From Lysinibacillus sphaericus (GTDB taxonomy: Bacteria; Bacillota; Bacilli; Bacillales_A; Planococcaceae), in contig NZ_CP019980.1 in the NCBI RefSeq assembly GCF_002982115.1, forward strand, positions 2,178,001 to 2,242,000: a stretch of 64,000 nucleotides of DNA, read 5' to 3'. Position 1 is the stretch's first letter. The number at the start of each line of letters is the position of its first letter. The position numbers were made by a program, and so were the translations under genes. The notes under the pieces were generated by a model that was not told the DNA's origin, ran no database searches, and saw only the letters and a program-made list of their open reading frames with translations. Below are positions 8,470 to 17,269 of the stretch, one piece after another.

Positions 8470-9639
8470 TTGAGTACTGAAAATTTAATAAGCTTAAGTG
8501 GGTATTCGTTATTTTTTGCTTTTATCTTACTGTTAATTGCGATTTTACCGTTAGGATTAGCAGTAAAATCTGCAAGGCGTTCGTTTAGGAGACTAGGTCT
8601 TATACTTACATATTCAGCTTTCATCTTGCAATTAGTGTATTTTATTTTAAGATGGATTGCAGTCGAGCATGCACCTGTTAGTAATATGTATGAGTTTATG
8701 ACGTTTTTTGGCATTATGCTAACAGCTAGCTTTCTTATTATTCATTACTTATATAAACAAATTGTCGTAGGGTTATTTTTAATTCCAGTAGTACTAATTA
8801 TTTTGGGCTATGGAAGTGTTTTTACAAATGAGGTGAGACCTCTTGTACCTTCGCTGCAAAGTAACTGGTTAACAATTCATGTTATGACAGTAGCGTTTTC
8901 AAGTGCTATTTTATCGATATCATTTGCAACTGGTATTATCTATTTACTGAAATCTTTGGATGTTCATAAAAGGACGGGTAGTACCGTTGCGTTAGAGTTT
9001 GTTATGTACTGTTTGATTGTGGTAATTGGATTTAGTGCTACAGCAACGGTATTTAGTGTAACGACGGAAGAAGTACACATTCAATTTGAAAATGCGCAAG
9101 GTATGAAGGAAAAGGCAGTCTATACGATGACACCACTTATTGTTAATGAAGGAGCGGTCACAGAAAGTGGAGAGACAATCGGCTGGTTGAAGATTACGCC
9201 ATCAATTGATGCCAAAAAGTTAAATTCTATCGTATGGGCATTTATGGTAGGAACCATCTTGTATGGTGCCATCCGACTGCTCTTGAGAAAGCCACTCATC
9301 GTGCTATTAAAACCATTAACAAGCCGTGTACAACCAGCTTTAATGGACGAAATTTCATATCGGGCGGTAGTGATTGGCTTCCCATTGTTTGCTTTAGGCG
9401 GTTTATTATTTGCTATGATTTGGGCACAAATTGCATGGGGAAGGTATTGGGGGTGGGACCCAAAAGAAGTCTGGGCGCTCATTACGTTTTTATTTTATGC
9501 GGCATTTCTGCATCTTCGTCTGTCAAAAGGATGGGAAGGGGAGAAAACAGCCTGGCTATCTATTGTTGGCTTTGGCATCATTGTATTTAATCAAGTTTTC
9601 GTTAATTTAGTCATTGCTGGTCTGCATTCTTACGCATAA
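8470..9639 (+). CDS. Cytochrome c assembly protein, CcsA/ResC (CcsB) type
   Basis: A roughly 389-residue membrane protein of the heme-handling CcsA/ResC family, which with ResB moves heme across the membrane and attaches it to apocytochrome c. The diagnostic tryptophan-rich loop reads WGRYWGWDPKEVWALITF near residue 325, with conserved histidines before and after it (near residues 65, 135 and 350). About eight membrane segments are visible. The TTG at 8470 is preferred, because GGAGG lies eight bases upstream and the product then starts like relatives (STENLISLSGYS); an earlier in-frame ATG at 8395 gives 25 extra unlikely residues. ResA and ResB are not adjacent, which is unusual for the family. 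Confidence 0.85.
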   Translation: MSTENLISLSGYSLFFAFILLLIAILPLGLAVKSARRSFRRLGLILTYSAFILQLVYFILRWIAVEHAPVSNMYEFMTFFGIMLTASFLIIHYLYKQIVVGLFLIPVVLIILGYGSVFTNEVRPLVPSLQSNWLTIHVMTVAFSSAILSISFATGIIYLLKSLDVHKRTGSTVALEFVMYCLIVVIGFSATATVFSVTTEEVHIQFENAQGMKEKAVYTMTPLIVNEGAVTESGETIGWLKITPSIDAKKLNSIVWAFMVGTILYGAIRLLLRKPLIVLLKPLTSRVQPALMDEISYRAVVIGFPLFALGGLLFAMIWAQIAWGRYWGWDPKEVWALITFLFYAAFLHLRLSKGWEGEKTAWLSIVGFGIIVFNQVFVNLVIAGLHSYA

Positions 9640-9655
9640 AAAATAAGGAAATGAA

Positions 9656-9682
9656 AAGAGACATCCGTAAAGGATGTCTCTT
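9656..9682 (-). terminator. Terminator of the cold-shock gene
   Basis: A perfect 11-bp stem AAGAGACATCC / GGATGTCTCTT with a 4- to 5-base loop. On the minus strand it is followed by TTTTCATTT, so it chiefly ends the cold-shock transcript, but it also lies just after the CcsB stop and may act in both directions. Confidence 0.75.
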
Positions 9683-9713
9683 GGACTTTGAACTGTTAAT
9701 TCTTGAACGAGAA

Positions 9714-9914
9714 TTAAAGTTTTACAACGTTTGTAGCTTGAGGGCCACGGTTACCTTCTTCAACGCCGAATTCTACTTTTTGTCCTTCTTCAAGTGTTTT
9801 GAAACCTTCAGATTGGATAGCAGAGAAGTGTACGAATACATCGTTTCCACCTTCTACTTCGATGAAGCCAAAACCTTTTTCTGCGTTAAACCATTTTACT
9901 GTACCTTGAGTCAT
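9714..9914 (-). CDS. Cold-shock protein (CspA/CspB family)
   Basis: A 66-residue single-stranded nucleic-acid binding protein, the usual family length. RNP1 is seen as KGFGFI (residues 13-18) and RNP2 as VFVHF (26-30), with surrounding aromatic residues that stack on RNA bases. It probably acts as an RNA chaperone that melts structures at low temperature or helps transcript turnover. AGGTTTTTT precedes the ATG with a GGAGG core 8-9 bases away. About 380 bases without genes lie upstream, enough for the long structured leader common in this family. The species usually holds several paralogs, so no single symbol is given. Confidence 0.97.
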   Translation of the reverse strand: MTQGTVKWFNAEKGFGFIEVEGGNDVFVHFSAIQSEGFKTLEEGQKVEFGVEEGNRGPQATNVVKL

Positions 9915-10300
9915 TTAAAAAACCTCCAAAAATAAATTCAACAATCATATTCCTTCAATCAGTATAAAATAATACCATAATCAGAAGCTCGCTAGAACAC
10001 GTTACTATTGAATACGTGGTTTCATTGTTTACGATGAAGCAATTTAATTATTACTTTCATTATATAACAGATTCATACATTTATCCAGCAAATGCCGTTT
10101 TTTAGTAAGAAAAAATTACATAATATCATTTTTAACTATAATGATAATAAAAAATGCTAAAAAACAAAGGTATAAAGTGCTTCGTATACTAAAAAAACAC
10201 TAAAAATCGTTTTATATTACCATTTATTTGATTTTCGATATAACTTTATAAACGACATGTAGAAGTTATTGGGAAAATCCGAGTGACTGTCACCGCTCAA
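9915..10300. other. Intergenic region upstream of the cold-shock gene
   Basis: No gene is supported here. The part nearest the cold-shock gene is its leader and promoter region on the minus strand. The rest is very AT-rich. I looked for a comX-like pheromone gene beside the ComP/ComA pair and found none. Confidence 0.5.
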
Positions 10301-10927
10301 TTAGTCAATCCATGCTTTTTCTTTGGCAACAATGACTGCTTCAGCACGTGATTCCACATGTAATCTGACAAAAAGTTTTGATAAATAATTTTCCACTGTA
10401 CGCTGGGTAACGCCTATTGCAGAGGCAATGGCTTTATTGGTACATCCTTGTGCAACCAGCTGCAAAATTTCCTGTTCTTTATGACTTAGTAATACTTCCT
10501 GCTTAGCATTGGAACGATTCGAGTGCTGTTGGACAAAGTCTAAAAAATCTGCTGATAATAAAATTTCCCCTCGCAAAGTGGCTTGGATTGTTTGAATTAC
10601 CTGTTCTTTTGTAGCGAGCTTCGATAAAAGCCCATCTACTTTTTTTTCTACAAGAAGCTCGTAATAATCGGATAATTCGTAGCCTGTATAAAGAATAATT
10701 AGCGCTTCAGGCTGTTGTTTCTTAATCATTTCAGCTAGTTGAATGCCGTTTAACGGTTTCATATTAATATCAATTAAATAGAGCTGAAAGGGGTGTGATT
10801 CCATTCTAGCCAGTACATTGGCACTTTCTTGTTCTGTTTCAATATGGACATTTTCTAGATCTTGTAATAATGTTTTTGTTCCGTCTAAAACGACAGGATG
10901 ATCATCTATTATCAATATTTCAATCAT
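10301..10927 (-). CDS. comA: ComA-like response regulator
   Basis: A 208-residue NarL/LuxR-type response regulator. The receiver domain has the acidic pair DD at 8-9, the phosphate acceptor Asp53 in LIDINM, threonine in LYTGYE and lysine in LSKLA. The C-terminal LuxR helix-turn-helix reads GCTNKAIASAIGVTQRTVEN. Several segments resemble Bacillus subtilis ComA closely (IIDDHPVVLDGTKT; YTGYE; GEIL; RAEAV-IVAK). It overlaps the 3' end of the ComP-like kinase by four bases, so the pair is translationally coupled. The TTTCGG-type sites upstream of the pair are its likely targets. The name rests on remembered similarity; there is no adjacent comQ or comX. Confidence 0.8.
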   Translation of the reverse strand: MIEILIIDDHPVVLDGTKTLLQDLENVHIETEQESANVLARMESHPFQLYLIDINMKPLNGIQLAEMIKKQQPEALIILYTGYELSDYYELLVEKKVDGLLSKLATKEQVIQTIQATLRGEILLSADFLDFVQQHSNRSNAKQEVLLSHKEQEILQLVAQGCTNKAIASAIGVTQRTVENYLSKLFVRLHVESRAEAVIVAKEKAWID

Positions 10928-13119
10928 TTGTAGGGTTCCTCACATTCCTCTTGAATTTGAATATAAATATGCATGCCATCATTGGGTTTGGAGGTAATGG
11001 TCATATCTCCGTTAAAGGCTCGAACACGTTCTCGAATGCCGTTAATGCCCATAGAAGCGGAGGATTGCATTAAATCTTCAATATCACAGCCGATACCATT
11101 ATCGTCATATTGGAGAACAAAACCGTGGTTTATAGCAAGTAGTTTAAGTGAAACTTTAGATGCATCGGCATGTTTAATAGCGTTATTTAGCATTTCTTGA
11201 ACTAGACGATAGACAACTAAATGTAAGGTTGGATCTTGGAACTGAACTCGATCGATTTGTGTATTTAATAGAAAGTTTGCACGTATTTTCACTTTTTGTA
11301 CGAGTTTTTTCAATGCCATTTCTAAACCAAAAGTATCAAGTAAAGGAGGGCTCAGATTTTCGCAATACTCCCGTAAATCTTTCGAGGCATTTAACAGTTG
11401 TTCCCGAATATCTAATACTTTCTTTTCCTCAATAATCGGAGAGCTAGCGATAACATCTAATTCTCTCGCTAAATGTAATTGCTCCTGTAAAATAGTGTCA
11501 TGTAATTCCTGTGCTAAAATACTCTTTTCTTTCTCAATAATATTCCATAATAATTTATCAAGCCAAGGAAGTTGGGTGTTATGGGTGTCTTTCATGTGCT
11601 GAATATCTCGTACTAAATCTTCAATTAGTTTTAAATTATCTATAAACATAGAGACGTATAATGCTAGTAACTCCAACCATAGAAGTTCTTCTTTTTGTAA
11701 AGTGTGTCTAATTCGTATAAGAATCTTTTCATCTACTGTATCATGGATCAGAAGTTGTGTCAGTTGGCTCTCTACTTGAATTTCACCACGAGAAAATGGG
11801 ACATCATCCATGATTGTTTCAAGCGTAAATGCAGTTGTCCCGAGTTTTTCGGTAATTTCATATTTGAGACTTGAAAGTAATTCCTGTTGGCTTTTAGCTT
11901 TACTAATACGTTTAACGGCTGCATATAAATTATGGACATAATCACCAGATGATGAAAATATAATTTTTCGATGTTTAAAGTCAAGTTGCTCTTTGACATA
12001 AAAACTGGCTATAAAACCAATAAAAATAATAAGAAAGACAATAATCATCAATTCAATTGAAAGATAGTCCAAAAATAGGATGGCTAATAAAGACGATAAA
12101 ATAAATGAACTGAAAAAAGCGAGTGATGAATAATAGCGAAAACGAGATAATTGGTATTCAATATCAAATAAGCGTTCGTTCACTTGAATAAAAATAAAGG
12201 AAAAAGGTATAAACAAAATAAATAAAACACTAATTTCAGGTCGTATTATCGCGTTATACCCTAAAATTTCGGGTACAACAAACAACAATAGAAATGGCAA
12301 AAATGGGACGATACAAGAAATAGCGATTAAGCGTATTTTAGCTAATCGGGTTTGTAAATAGCTCGTTAATAATATATAGATTGCATAGAGTACCAATACC
12401 GCAAATAGACTGAGCGTTACAATCGGGGTAATAACCCTAAATTGTGGAAATAGCATTTCAATGATAAAGCAACATACAATAACAAACGGGAGCAAATAGA
12501 GCCACTTTACATCTATATACTTCCATTTTATGTGTAAAAAACGATAATATTGTTGTAGGAAATGAATGATAAGCACTAAGCACAAAACTAAACAAATACC
12601 GTTTACAATCATGCCAATGATGTTTCCTCTACTTGAAGCCCCTACACTTGTATAAGCTAAAGAGCAGGTTAATAAAAATAGCATTAGTAATTTCGTAATT
12701 AAAGTATGGTTATTTCGCTTCCATAAATAGATGGCAACACTTAAACAAAGGATGAAATAAAACATCGGAAAAACAATATGTAAATATAACTCTTCAGGTA
12801 AATCCCTATGTTTAATTTGGACTGTTTGAACAGTACCATCTGGTTTTAGTAGTGTTAGCTCTTTCGCCGTTGTAATATAAATATCTGCTTGAGAAGTGCC
12901 AAAACCTTTAGCGGGCTTTTGATCGATTGATAGGATCATATCACCTTGCTCAATCTTTTTTTGTTGAGCCCATTCTGAGTAATAAGGATGAATAATAACA
13001 GGTAGTGTATTCGATGTATCGACTAAAATATTAATATAAGGACCACGAATGGCAACAACCAGAACATAAATGCCAAGAAGTAAATATGTTAAAAAAATAC
13101 TAAAAGTTAATTTGCTCAT
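10924..13119 (-). CDS. comP: ComP-like membrane sensor histidine kinase
   Basis: A 731-residue sensor kinase. An N-terminal membrane helix is followed by a PDZ-like extracytoplasmic segment (GDMILSIDQKPAKGF, about residues 55-70), then about eight membrane helices (about 110-370), a linker, a HisKA_3 phosphoacceptor region (ELHDTILQEQL near 540) and a HATPase domain with the N box near 646 (QEMLNNAIKHA) and G boxes. This architecture and local matches such as FDIEYQLSRFRYYSSLAF point to ComP, the ComX pheromone receptor. No ComX or ComQ gene is next to it, so the ligand may be different or encoded elsewhere. It is coupled to the ComA-like regulator. Confidence 0.8.
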   Translation of the reverse strand: MSKLTFSIFLTYLLLGIYVLVVAIRGPYINILVDTSNTLPVIIHPYYSEWAQQKKIEQGDMILSIDQKPAKGFGTSQADIYITTAKELTLLKPDGTVQTVQIKHRDLPEELYLHIVFPMFYFILCLSVAIYLWKRNNHTLITKLLMLFLLTCSLAYTSVGASSRGNIIGMIVNGICLVLCLVLIIHFLQQYYRFLHIKWKYIDVKWLYLLPFVIVCCFIIEMLFPQFRVITPIVTLSLFAVLVLYAIYILLTSYLQTRLAKIRLIAISCIVPFLPFLLLFVVPEILGYNAIIRPEISVLFILFIPFSFIFIQVNERLFDIEYQLSRFRYYSSLAFFSSFILSSLLAILFLDYLSIELMIIVFLIIFIGFIASFYVKEQLDFKHRKIIFSSSGDYVHNLYAAVKRISKAKSQQELLSSLKYEITEKLGTTAFTLETIMDDVPFSRGEIQVESQLTQLLIHDTVDEKILIRIRHTLQKEELLWLELLALYVSMFIDNLKLIEDLVRDIQHMKDTHNTQLPWLDKLLWNIIEKEKSILAQELHDTILQEQLHLARELDVIASSPIIEEKKVLDIREQLLNASKDLREYCENLSPPLLDTFGLEMALKKLVQKVKIRANFLLNTQIDRVQFQDPTLHLVVYRLVQEMLNNAIKHADASKVSLKLLAINHGFVLQYDDNGIGCDIEDLMQSSASMGINGIRERVRAFNGDMTITSKPNDGMHIYIQIQEECEEPYK

Positions 13120-13206
13120 AAAAGACGCTCTTTAAATATTATAATCATAGTATAGTGCTCCGTTTCATCATGAAGTATCTACTATATTATCCATAATTTT
13201 TAATTT

Positions 13207-13289
13207 TTTTGGAATACCGAAATAAAGTGTTTCGGAAAACCACTAACATTTTTTCGGAATAACGAAATAGTCTTTTCGGTATAAGCTGT
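13207..13289. promoter_or_regulatory. Phased array of TTTCGG-N4-CCGAAA sites
   Basis: Four copies of a 6-4-6 site lie in the divergent promoter region. Site A (13207-13222) is TTTTGG-AATA-CCGAAA; B (13230-13245) has the left half TTTCGG-AAAA; C (13252-13267) is TTTCGG-AATA-ACGAAA; D (13274-13289) has the left half TTTCGG-TATA. Starts are 23, 22 and 22 bp apart, about two helical turns. The layout is that of the ComA box (TTGCGG-N4-CCGCAA) with a changed core. Site D ends at a possible -10 (GATAAT, 13290-13295) of the rightward gene, as expected for an activator site. Confidence 0.65.
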
Positions 13290-13333
13290 GATAATGTGAA
13301 TCTAGCCTAAGTGACGGAAAGGGGGAGCACTGT

Positions 13334-14257
13334 GTGAAATGGAGTGTGCTGTCACTCATCCTAATTTTCCTAGTCGCCATAGTGGCGTATCCCAAAACGA
13401 CATTTGCTCAAACTTTTAATAAAGATGCAATAGAAGTAGATATTTGTATCATTGGAAGCGACAATCATTTTGTCTATAAGATTCCAAAACAGTTACATAA
13501 TGATACGCCTTATTTTGAAATGCAAAATGATATCGAAGCTTCCTTAGCTAGTCATTGGAAAGTGCAAGGGGGTCATGTTGAAACAAATCATTCGAATGTA
13601 GCGTATACTTTTTTTATCGAGGATTTATTTCAAGAAAAACAAGATGGTCATTTGAAGTTATCTATACCATATCGCACTTTAGTAGGCATGTTTCGTGAAG
13701 ATGAAGCAATTCAATTGCGCATTATGGCGAGTAAATTAATGAATTGGCAAGTAAACGCAAAAGAATGGGCGTCACTAGGATTTGTTCAGCCACTGACTTT
13801 TTTGAGTGAAAGTGAATATGTCTACAATGGGGCTGTTAACGAATTGTTGCAACAACGAGTTGCCCATTTTGATGGGGCGATCGCTAAGCGTCAAATGTTG
13901 TTACGCAGTGTTATGTATTTTAGTTTTATTATTGTTCAAATTTTTGCGTGTTTACTATTATCCAGACGTTTGAAAAAACGAATCATTCAGCACCCTGAAG
14001 AAATGCATCAATTTAGAAAACTAAATTATATGTACCAAATCATTCCTTTATTTATTGTTATTGTGCAAATTATATATTTAGTGATGTCTGGTCTGCTAAC
14101 AGCATTTGGCCTTTACTTTAGTCCTGGCATTGATTTGTTGTTTATTATTGGGCCAATTCTTTTTACAATTATATTGTTGCCGATGTTTTTTGTTCCGACT
14201 GAAAATGAAATTGCAAAAGAATTACAACATAATAAAATGGATTCACACTTAGAATAG
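13334..14257 (+). CDS. Membrane protein of unknown function, divergent from comP-like gene
   Basis: A 307-residue protein with a signal peptide (residues about 1-25, ending TTFA), an extracytoplasmic domain of about 165 residues, and three C-terminal membrane helices (about 193-215, 233-260 and 268-293) with a basic cytosolic loop (SRRLKKRI). The GTG start is preceded by AAGGGGGAG eight bases upstream. No family was recognised. It shares its promoter region with the ComP-like kinase gene, and four phased TTTCGG-type sites lie just upstream, so control by the ComA-like regulator is likely. It could be a signal sensor, a signal-processing protein or simply a target. Confidence 0.65.
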   Translation: MKWSVLSLILIFLVAIVAYPKTTFAQTFNKDAIEVDICIIGSDNHFVYKIPKQLHNDTPYFEMQNDIEASLASHWKVQGGHVETNHSNVAYTFFIEDLFQEKQDGHLKLSIPYRTLVGMFREDEAIQLRIMASKLMNWQVNAKEWASLGFVQPLTFLSESEYVYNGAVNELLQQRVAHFDGAIAKRQMLLRSVMYFSFIIVQIFACLLLSRRLKKRIIQHPEEMHQFRKLNYMYQIIPLFIVIVQIIYLVMSGLLTAFGLYFSPGIDLLFIIGPILFTIILLPMFFVPTENEIAKELQHNKMDSHLE

Positions 14258-14392
14258 TATCCCTGTTTGTAATTAATACAATAAAATGCGATGTAGCTGT
14301 TGGAAAGTAGTTTGTTTTTGTAATTCGACGTTCACTCCTCAATATAAGATGGTATAATGGTCAACAGCATATTTGAAGGAGCTGGTGACAAA

Positions 14393-15370
14393 TTGACGCA
14401 TCCAGAGACTGCGTATTTAAATTTACTACAACATATATTAGAAAATGGGATAAAAAAAGAGGACCGTACGGGGACAGGTACGTATAGCATCTTTGGCCAT
14501 CAAATGCGTTTTGACTTAAGTCAAGGCTTTCCGCTTTTAACAACTAAACGCGTACCATTTAAACTTGTAGCTAGTGAGCTTCTTTGGTTTATTAAAGGAG
14601 ATACAAATATCCGCTACTTATTACAACATAATAACCATATATGGGATGAGTGGGCGTTTAAAAAATGGATTGAATCCGATGAATATAATGGACCTGATAT
14701 GACGGATTTTGGTCGTCGATGCTTAACGGACGAAGCGTTTAATGTTGTTTACCAAGCTGAGCTGGCATCATTTTGCGACCGTATTTTAACGGATGATGAT
14801 TTTGCAAGAAAGTACGGCGATCTTGGGAATGTCTACGGCAAGCAATGGCGCAATTGGACAACGTCAAACGGGGAAAGTCTTGATCAACTACAAGATGTTA
14901 TTCATCAAATTAAGCATAATCCAGACTCACGTCGTATTATTGTCAATGCATGGAACCCTGAAGATGTCATTAATGCAGGGGCAAAAGGAAGCAAAGCGGC
15001 TTTACCACCTTGCCATGTTATGTTTCAATTTTATGTGGCAGAGGGCAAATTAAGCTGCCAATTAATGCAACGTAGTCTAGATACATTGCTTGGCTGTCCA
15101 TTCAATATTGCCTCTTATGCATTATTAACACATTTAATTGCGCATGAATGTGGGCTTGAAGTCGGCGAATTTATTCATAGTATTGGCGATGCACATATTT
15201 ATGCAAATCATGTGGAGCAAGTGAAAGAACAGCTTTCACGTGAGCCGCGGGAACTACCAACCTTGAAAATAAATCCGAATAAAACGTCGATTTTTGACAT
15301 AGAACTTGAGGATCTATCCATCGAGGGCTATAATCCACATCCAGCAATTAAAGCACCGATTGCGGTTTAG
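14393..15370 (+). CDS. thyA: Thymidylate synthase
   Basis: A 325-residue enzyme that converts dUMP to dTMP with methylene-tetrahydrofolate. The active-site cysteine lies in [12 protein letters not shown] (Cys207), the arginine segment DSRR precedes it, and folate and dUMP binding regions read [10 protein letters not shown] and [12 protein letters not shown]. Length and sequence fit the long form seen in staphylococci (about 318 residues). The TTG at 14393 is preferred, because GAAGGAG lies ten bases upstream and the product then aligns with relatives; an ATG at 14357 adds 12 residues with no visible ribosome binding site. A short insertion (NAGAKGSKA) precedes the catalytic loop. The dihydrofolate reductase gene is not adjacent but lies about 16 kb away. 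Confidence 0.95.
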   Translation: MTHPETAYLNLLQHILENGIKKEDRTGTGTYSIFGHQMRFDLSQGFPLLTTKRVPFKLVASELLWFIKGDTNIRYLLQHNNHIWDEWAFKKWIESDEYNGPDMTDFGRRCLTDEAFNVVYQAELASFCDRILTDDDFARKYGDLGNVYGKQWRNWTTSNGESLDQLQDVIHQIKHNPDSRRIIVNAWNPEDVINAGAKGSKAALPPCHVMFQFYVAEGKLSCQLMQRSLDTLLGCPFNIASYALLTHLIAHECGLEVGEFIHSIGDAHIYANHVEQVKEQLSREPRELPTLKINPNKTSIFDIELEDLSIEGYNPHPAIKAPIAV

Positions 15371-15378
15371 TCAAAAGT

Positions 15379-15410
15379 AAGCAGCAGCCATTTTGGTTGC
15401 TGCTTTTTTG
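15379..15410 (+). terminator. Rho-independent terminator of thyA
   Basis: The stem AAGCAGCAGCCA / GGTTGCTGCTT with a TTTT loop is followed by a T run, nine bases past the thyA stop. Confidence 0.9.
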
Positions 15411-15546
15411 ATGGCGTGGACTAGGTCCAAATAATCTATTTTGATAAATAGGCAAGTTGGTGGATGTTTCGATAGGGGGCCTTCTATTATAGTATTTATG
15501 GTATTATAAGGTATATTTTCTAATAAAAGCTTTAGGGGTGGCTAGG

Positions 15547-15741
15547 TTGAGAGAAAGAATAGTGCTACAAACGACAACAAAAGCAAAGATTCTTCGATTG
15601 CGCGAAAATGGGGAGTCCTCGTTCCCAAAAAATCAGCAGCCTCAACAGGATAGTCCAGCTATTACCACTACATTAACACAAGAACAATTAGTAAAAATGA
15701 TGCAAATTATTGAGGAAATCCGTGTGAATGGTACTAAATAA
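15547..15741 (+). CDS. Small protein of unknown function
   Basis: A 64-residue, mostly polar protein with a basic N-terminus (RERIVLQTTTKAKILRLREN) and a helical C-terminus (TQEQLVKMMQIIEEIRVNG). No membrane segment or known family is seen. The TTG at 15547 is preferred because AGGGGTGG lies about six bases upstream; a GTG at 15538 is in the same frame. The central region is rich in glutamine, proline and serine. It is probably a real short gene, but the evidence is limited to the ribosome binding site, position and codon use. Confidence 0.5.
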   Translation: MRERIVLQTTTKAKILRLRENGESSFPKNQQPQQDSPAITTTLTQEQLVKMMQIIEEIRVNGTK

Positions 15742-15778
15742 AAATGTAAGCGCCTTCGATAAATAAAGACAACGCTAA

Positions 15779-16315
15779 TTACCTTAACTCTTGTCCGGTT
15801 TTATCATAAAAAGTAAATATGGCAGGAAACGTATCTTCTGCATCAGGAGGTAGTTTAAATGTTTTCATAAATGGTGCAGAAGTATCAACTTCGACTTCTT
15901 TTTCAAAATTCATCAAGTTTGTCAATTGTATTTTGGCAACATTGCTGTCTAATTCGTGTACATACAATGTGCCATAGTTGCCTTTATTGGTTTTATATTG
16001 TCGATAGGTTTCTGAGGGATCTGTTGCTAAATAAATAAATTTAAGTTTGCCATTCCACCCTTTATTAAAACGTGCATGACCATACTGACTATCGTTTATT
16101 TTCAACTGGACTAACCACATATTTGTTTCTTCTATTCGTTCAAAATGCATGATTTGTATGCTACTGTCGATAAATTCTTCTAAAAATTCTTTCACTGTTG
16201 TTTCGGATGATTTTAGATGATAGTCGTTATAATAAGCATTTCCGTAAATGAAAAGTCCTAATAATAGTAATGGTGAAAATGAGCATATTACAATTAATAT
16301 TAATTTGATTTTCAT
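15779..16315 (-). CDS. Membrane-anchored protein of unknown function
   Basis: A 178-residue protein with one N-terminal membrane helix (MKIKLILIVICSFSPLLLLG) and an extracytoplasmic domain of about 150 residues. The start at 16315 is chosen because AGGAGG lies about eight bases upstream; an in-frame start at 16348 adds 11 residues without such a site. The outer domain is rich in aromatic and charged residues but shows no known motif. Single gene, convergent with the small gene before it. Confidence 0.6.
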   Translation of the reverse strand: MKIKLILIVICSFSPLLLLGLFIYGNAYYNDYHLKSSETTVKEFLEEFIDSSIQIMHFERIEETNMWLVQLKINDSQYGHARFNKGWNGKLKFIYLATDPSETYRQYKTNKGNYGTLYVHELDSNVAKIQLTNLMNFEKEVEVDTSAPFMKTFKLPPDAEDTFPAIFTFYDKTGQELR

Positions 16316-16495
16316 GCTAAATATCCTCCTGTCAATAAAAGTTTTCACATTTAATCTTTATTCAATTATATCGATTTTTACTTTTACTCGTCTATCGATT
16401 ATATTTTGATGATGATTTCTAACTTGTGTAGTAAGAAATCATCACTATAAATTCAAGCGCCTTCTAAGCTATAATGGCGAAGGAGGTGTTTTTAG

Positions 16496-16702
16496 ATGAA
16501 CGTAATTTTTATAGAAACAATGACAGGGACAGAGCTTTTACAGATGGTATCACATGATGTGGCTGGCATACTAGCTGCGGCTCAAGGAGAAAGTGTAACG
16601 TTCCCCGTTGGTCATTATAAATATGAATTTCACAATCTAGATTTCTATGAAGAAAATGGTCAAATCCAACAAGAGCTCGTTATTTATGTAACAAAAATAT
16701 AA
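16496..16702 (+). CDS. Small soluble protein of unknown function
   Basis: A 68-residue acidic protein with alternating strand-like segments (ESVTFPVGHYKYEFHNLDFY) and no membrane segment. GGAGGTG lies about ten bases before the ATG. No family was recognised. It precedes the Rrf2-type regulator gene by 124 bases, and the inverted repeat between them could end its transcript. Confidence 0.55.
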   Translation: MNVIFIETMTGTELLQMVSHDVAGILAAAQGESVTFPVGHYKYEFHNLDFYEENGQIQQELVIYVTKI

Positions 16703-16750
16703 ATGAAAAGTTTTTAGATAGATAGTGGGTGTACTTTTCTGAATAATGAA

Positions 16751-16793
16751 CAGGTTAAGATATGAGCAAATGACTTGTGATTATCTTAACCTG
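16751..16793 (+). repeat. 12-bp perfect inverted repeat before the Rrf2 gene
   Basis: Arms CAGGTTAAGATA and TATCTTAACCTG are separated by 19 bases. The right arm runs into the 19-bp operator that starts at 16792. With no T run after it, this is either an imperfect terminator for the small gene upstream or an extra regulator site. Confidence 0.55.
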
Positions 16794-16810
16794 TAACTAT
16801 AATAGTTACA
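16792..16810. promoter_or_regulatory. Palindromic operator upstream of the Rrf2 gene
   Basis: A 19-bp near-perfect palindrome, TGTAACTATAATAGTTACA. The same sequence with two changes lies upstream of the next gene (17270-17288), and both sit within AACCTGTAAC...GTTACAAC. Two matching copies before a regulator and its neighbour indicate a shared operator. Confidence 0.75.
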
Positions 16811-16826
16811 ACAGGTGGTGATTCGT

Positions 16827-17237
16827 ATGGTCAATAGTCGATTTTCAGTCGCTATCCATATACTTTCGCTCATTGCTACAACATCTGATAAAAGTCAGCT
16901 TACATCTGATTATATTGCAGGTAGTGTCAATACGAATCCCGTAGTCGTACGACGAATGATTGGGAAATTGAAAAAAGCAGGCTTGTTAACATCTCAGTCG
17001 GGAATCGCTGGTTATGGCCTTGTTATTGAACCAAAGGATTTGTCATTGTTGAGCATTTACCGAGCGATTGACGGTCCAGAGCAACTATTTGCAATACATG
17101 ATGAACCGAATCCTGCATGTGCTGTCGGCCGACAAATACAGCATACGTTGGAAACGGTTTATCTAGATGTTTGGCATGCAATGGAAAAACAGTTACAAGC
17201 ACAAACGTTACAAGATGTGCTAGATCAACTTCGTTAA
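16827..17237 (+). CDS. Rrf2-family regulator, YwnA-like
   Basis: A 136-residue winged-helix repressor of the Rrf2 family. The DNA-binding part covers residues about 1-70 (TSDYIAGSVNTNPVVVRRMI is the recognition region; the wing contains LTSQSGIAGYGL). Unlike NsrR or IscR it lacks the three-cysteine iron-sulfur motif; one cysteine is seen near residue 97 (NPACAVG), which could sense thiol stress. The ATG at 16827 follows AGGTGGTG. It lies just after one copy of a 19-bp palindrome and just before a gene carrying the second copy, so it probably represses itself and that oxidoreductase. The YwnA-YwnB pair of B. subtilis has the same order. Confidence 0.85.
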   Translation: MVNSRFSVAIHILSLIATTSDKSQLTSDYIAGSVNTNPVVVRRMIGKLKKAGLLTSQSGIAGYGLVIEPKDLSLLSIYRAIDGPEQLFAIHDEPNPACAVGRQIQHTLETVYLDVWHAMEKQLQAQTLQDVLDQLR

Positions 17238-17269
17238 AAGTAACGAGGTCGGTCTTACTGTATTCAACC

